A DNA stretch of 7,518 nt from an uncultured Prevotella sp. GTDB taxonomy: Bacteria; Bacteroidota; Bacteroidia; Bacteroidales; Bacteroidaceae. Position 1 is the stretch's first letter. Each line of letters begins with the position of its first letter. The position numbers were made by a program, and so were the translations under genes. Below, piece after piece: positions 6,044 to 7,518 of the stretch. Below the pieces are notes generated by a model. The model was not told the DNA's origin. It worked only from the letters and a program-made list of their open reading frames with translations, and did not search any database. Location: the NCBI GenBank assembly GCA_900556795.1, contig USQD01000089.1, positions 1 through 7,518 on the forward strand, written 5' to 3'.

Positions 6044-7312
6044 ATGACGCAAGTATCAGGTTTTATATTGTCCTCAGAGTTTGAAGTCTCGGAAACATTC
6101 ACAGAAATATCCGAACTTTCTTCCAGCGGTTTCAATGTCCTACTCCGAGCCAAGCGCAACGGACAGTGGTGGATATTGAAATCGTTGAAGCCTGATGTGT
6201 GTCATGATTCTATCTTCCTGCAGCTTCAGCAGAAGGAATACGACATCCTTGCCCGTCTTGACCATCCCGGTATTGTGAAGGTTGAAGGGTTGGAGGAAGT
6301 TGAGGGATACGGCAGATGTATCGTGATGGAATGGATAGATGGTGTGACGCTTGAAGAATGGCTCACCCAAAGGCATTCCGGTTTTGAACGCAGGCAGATA
6401 GCCCGCCAGCTTTTGCAGGTGATGGAGTATGTGCACGATCAGCAGATTGTGCATCGCGACTTGAAACCAGCCAATATCATGATAGCCCGTAACGGAGGTA
6501 CGATCAAGTTGATTGATTTCGGACTCTCTGATGCCGATAGCTATACCATTCTGAAGAGCCCTGCCGGTACCGAAGGGTATGTTTCGCCAGAGCAGCAGGA
6601 GGAGAGTGTGCCTGATGTGCGCAATGATATTTACAGTCTGGGAGTCATCTTGAAGGAGATGCGGTTGGGGTTGTCTTATCGTTGGTCTGTCAAGAGATGT
6701 TTTCTTCCTTTAGAGTATCGGTATCCTAATGTGTTTGCTTTAAGGATGCATGTTCTGTCGCTTCATCGTCGCCTAATAGCTTTAAACTGTCTTCTCGCTT
6801 TTTTAGTTTTGGGTACATCAGGTATTGTTTTATATAATAAGGTGGTAAAGCCAGAGATACTATACGATGTGGTTGCTCAGTTTACTGTTGGCAACCTGGT
6901 ATATAAGTCGTGGGGTGGCGGTTTGGTTACAGTAAGTGCCGCCAATGATAGAGATTCTGTCATCGAGATACCAGCTACCGTGAAATATCAGGGTGTAAGT
7001 TATCGTGTAGATGAGTTGGAGGATAGTGCTTTTGCCGTGCATCCTTTCCTGAAGCGGGTCGTGATGCCAGATAATCCTAAGCTACATGTGATGAAACATA
7101 TCTTTGACGGCAGTCCTAATCTGGAGAGTATATATTTCCGTAGCAAGACGCCACCTAGGTTGGGAAATGCAATCTGGAAGGTGACGATGGATGATATCTT
7201 TAAGCCTCTTAGTTTTGGAAAGGTAATTCTCTATGTTCCTCAGGGAAGCAAAGATGCTTATCGCCGTTCTCCGTGGGGGCGCTTTACTAATATTGTGGAG
7301 TTTGAGAAATGA
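6044..7312 (+). CDS. Receptor-like Ser/Thr kinase with BspA-like LRR ectodomain
   Basis: This 422-residue protein has a Hanks-type kinase domain at about 15-235: ATP-binding lysine K46 (WWILKSL), alpha-C glutamate E65, catalytic HRDLKPAN (H137, D139), DFG (158-160), SPE (181-183) and DIYSLG (195-200). The predicted domain is therefore catalytically competent, although its glycine loop is degenerate (SSSGFN, 27-31). One transmembrane helix follows, about 244-264, with RR just before it, so the kinase should be cytoplasmic and the C-terminus outside the inner membrane. Residues 275-422 resemble BspA/LRR_5 proteins: a FTVGNLVYKSW opening, then EIPATVKYQGVSY, a short LRR stretch (FLKRVVMPDN, NLESIYFRSKTPP) and a closing YVPQGSKDAYRRSPWGRF. 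The frame is open back to 5942, but the ATG at 6044 is preferred because the promoter abuts it and the extra 34 residues are low-complexity translation of the spacer. It is divergent from the SDR gene and monocistronic. Ligand and phosphorylation targets are unknown. Confidence 0.9.
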   Translation: MTQVSGFILSSEFEVSETFTEISELSSSGFNVLLRAKRNGQWWILKSLKPDVCHDSIFLQLQQKEYDILARLDHPGIVKVEGLEEVEGYGRCIVMEWIDGVTLEEWLTQRHSGFERRQIARQLLQVMEYVHDQQIVHRDLKPANIMIARNGGTIKLIDFGLSDADSYTILKSPAGTEGYVSPEQQEESVPDVRNDIYSLGVILKEMRLGLSYRWSVKRCFLPLEYRYPNVFALRMHVLSLHRRLIALNCLLAFLVLGTSGIVLYNKVVKPEILYDVVAQFTVGNLVYKSWGGGLVTVSAANDRDSVIEIPATVKYQGVSYRVDELEDSAFAVHPFLKRVVMPDNPKLHVMKHIFDGSPNLESIYFRSKTPPRLGNAIWKVTMDDIFKPLSFGKVILYVPQGSKDAYRRSPWGRFTNIVEFEK

Positions 7313-7327
7313 CAACGATAAAATTAA

Positions 7328-7362
7328 AAATGGCATTCCCTGTTTTTGAGGGGATGCCATTT
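7328..7362 (+). terminator. Strong hairpin terminator after the kinase gene
   Basis: A 14-bp stem, AAATGGCATTCCCT (7328-7341) with AGGGGATGCCATTT (7349-7362), has one G-U wobble and a 7-base loop GTTTTTG. It begins 16 bp after the kinase stop. On the plus strand it is followed by CTTTG. On the minus strand it is followed by a better U-tract (TTTTTAATTTTAT), so it could also end a convergent gene lying beyond the window. Confidence 0.85.
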
Positions 7363-7372
7363 CTTTGTTAAA

Positions 7373-7443
7373 AGGATATGGTTTGAGATTCATATAGAAT
7401 CTCAGACCGCAGGGATGTTATATCTGTCCTGCTTTAATATCCT
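7373..7443 (+). ncRNA. Candidate three-way-junction RNA element
   Basis: Three nested inverted repeats fit one compact fold. P1 pairs AGGATAT (7373-7379) with ATATCCT (7437-7443). P2 pairs GGTTTGAGATTC (7380-7391) with GAATCTCAGACC (7397-7408) around a 5-base loop; it is 12 bp with a single G-U pair. P3 pairs GCAGG (7409-7413) with CCTGC (7428-7432), extended by GAT/ATC (7414-7416 and 7422-7424) across a 3-base bulge. P1-P2 and P2-P3 touch with no unpaired base, and TTTA joins P3 to P1. The wobble favours the plus strand as the RNA. I recognise no known RNA family. It could be a leader RNA, a small RNA or a palindromic intergenic repeat. Confidence 0.4.
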
Positions 7444-7518
7444 GGGTTCATAGAAATCAAATGACTATAAATACGCTTTCAGATTTTATTTTATCTCCCA
7501 AATCAATCTTTACTTTCT
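7444..7518. other. Right-edge stretch with no supportable gene
   Basis: This A/T-rich stretch has two short open frames reaching the edge. On plus, an ATG at 7461 opens 19 codons (MTINTLSDFILSP...). On minus, a frame ends in TGA at 7457-7459 (...LGDKIKSESVFIVI). Neither is long enough to call, and they are mutually exclusive. Confidence 0.3.

Overview
The window looks like ordinary chromosome from a Bacteroidota species, most likely Prevotella/Segatella-like. The case rests on three promoters of the TAnnTTTG type, A/T-rich gene starts without clear Shine-Dalgarno sites, a BspA-like leucine-rich-repeat ectodomain ending in the YVPQGSKDAY...W pattern common in Prevotella proteins, and Bacteroidota-style lipid enzymes. 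Genus is inference; no rRNA or other marker gene is present.

Left and centre (1-5918) hold five genes, all on the minus strand. In transcription order they are: an NAD(P)-dependent extended-SDR 'epimerase' (4923-5918), a PAP2/Aur1-like membrane phosphatase or phosphotransferase (3887-4873, GTG start), the tRNA methylthiotransferase MiaB (2496-3830), an MsbA-like ABC exporter (491-2344), and the N-terminal half of an LpxL/HtrB-type lysophospholipid acyltransferase (1-449, cut by the window edge). The first three probably share the promoter upstream of the SDR. A hairpin follows miaB, and a new promoter placed directly on the ABC exporter start begins a second unit, exporter plus acyltransferase. 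That pair fits lipid A acylation and flipping. The SDR/PAP2 pair may act on a membrane lipid, possibly a sphingolipid or inositol lipid, but this is a hypothesis.

Right (6044-7312, plus strand) is a divergently transcribed single-pass receptor-like Ser/Thr kinase: N-terminal cytoplasmic kinase, one membrane helix, C-terminal BspA-like LRR ectodomain. The 125-bp divergent spacer carries both promoters, a perfect DnaA-box 9-mer with a near-match 3 bp further on, and a 14-bp palindrome. The kinase gene ends in a strong hairpin terminator. The last ~150 bp have no supportable gene but can fold into a compact three-way junction.

No mobile element, CRISPR array, tRNA or rRNA was seen. The most unusual items are the kinase-LRR fusion, two promoters only 5 bp from start codons (predicted leaderless mRNAs), a promoter -33 element inside a terminator loop, a four-copy heptamer repeat before the PAP2 start, the DnaA-box pair, and the three-way-junction element.
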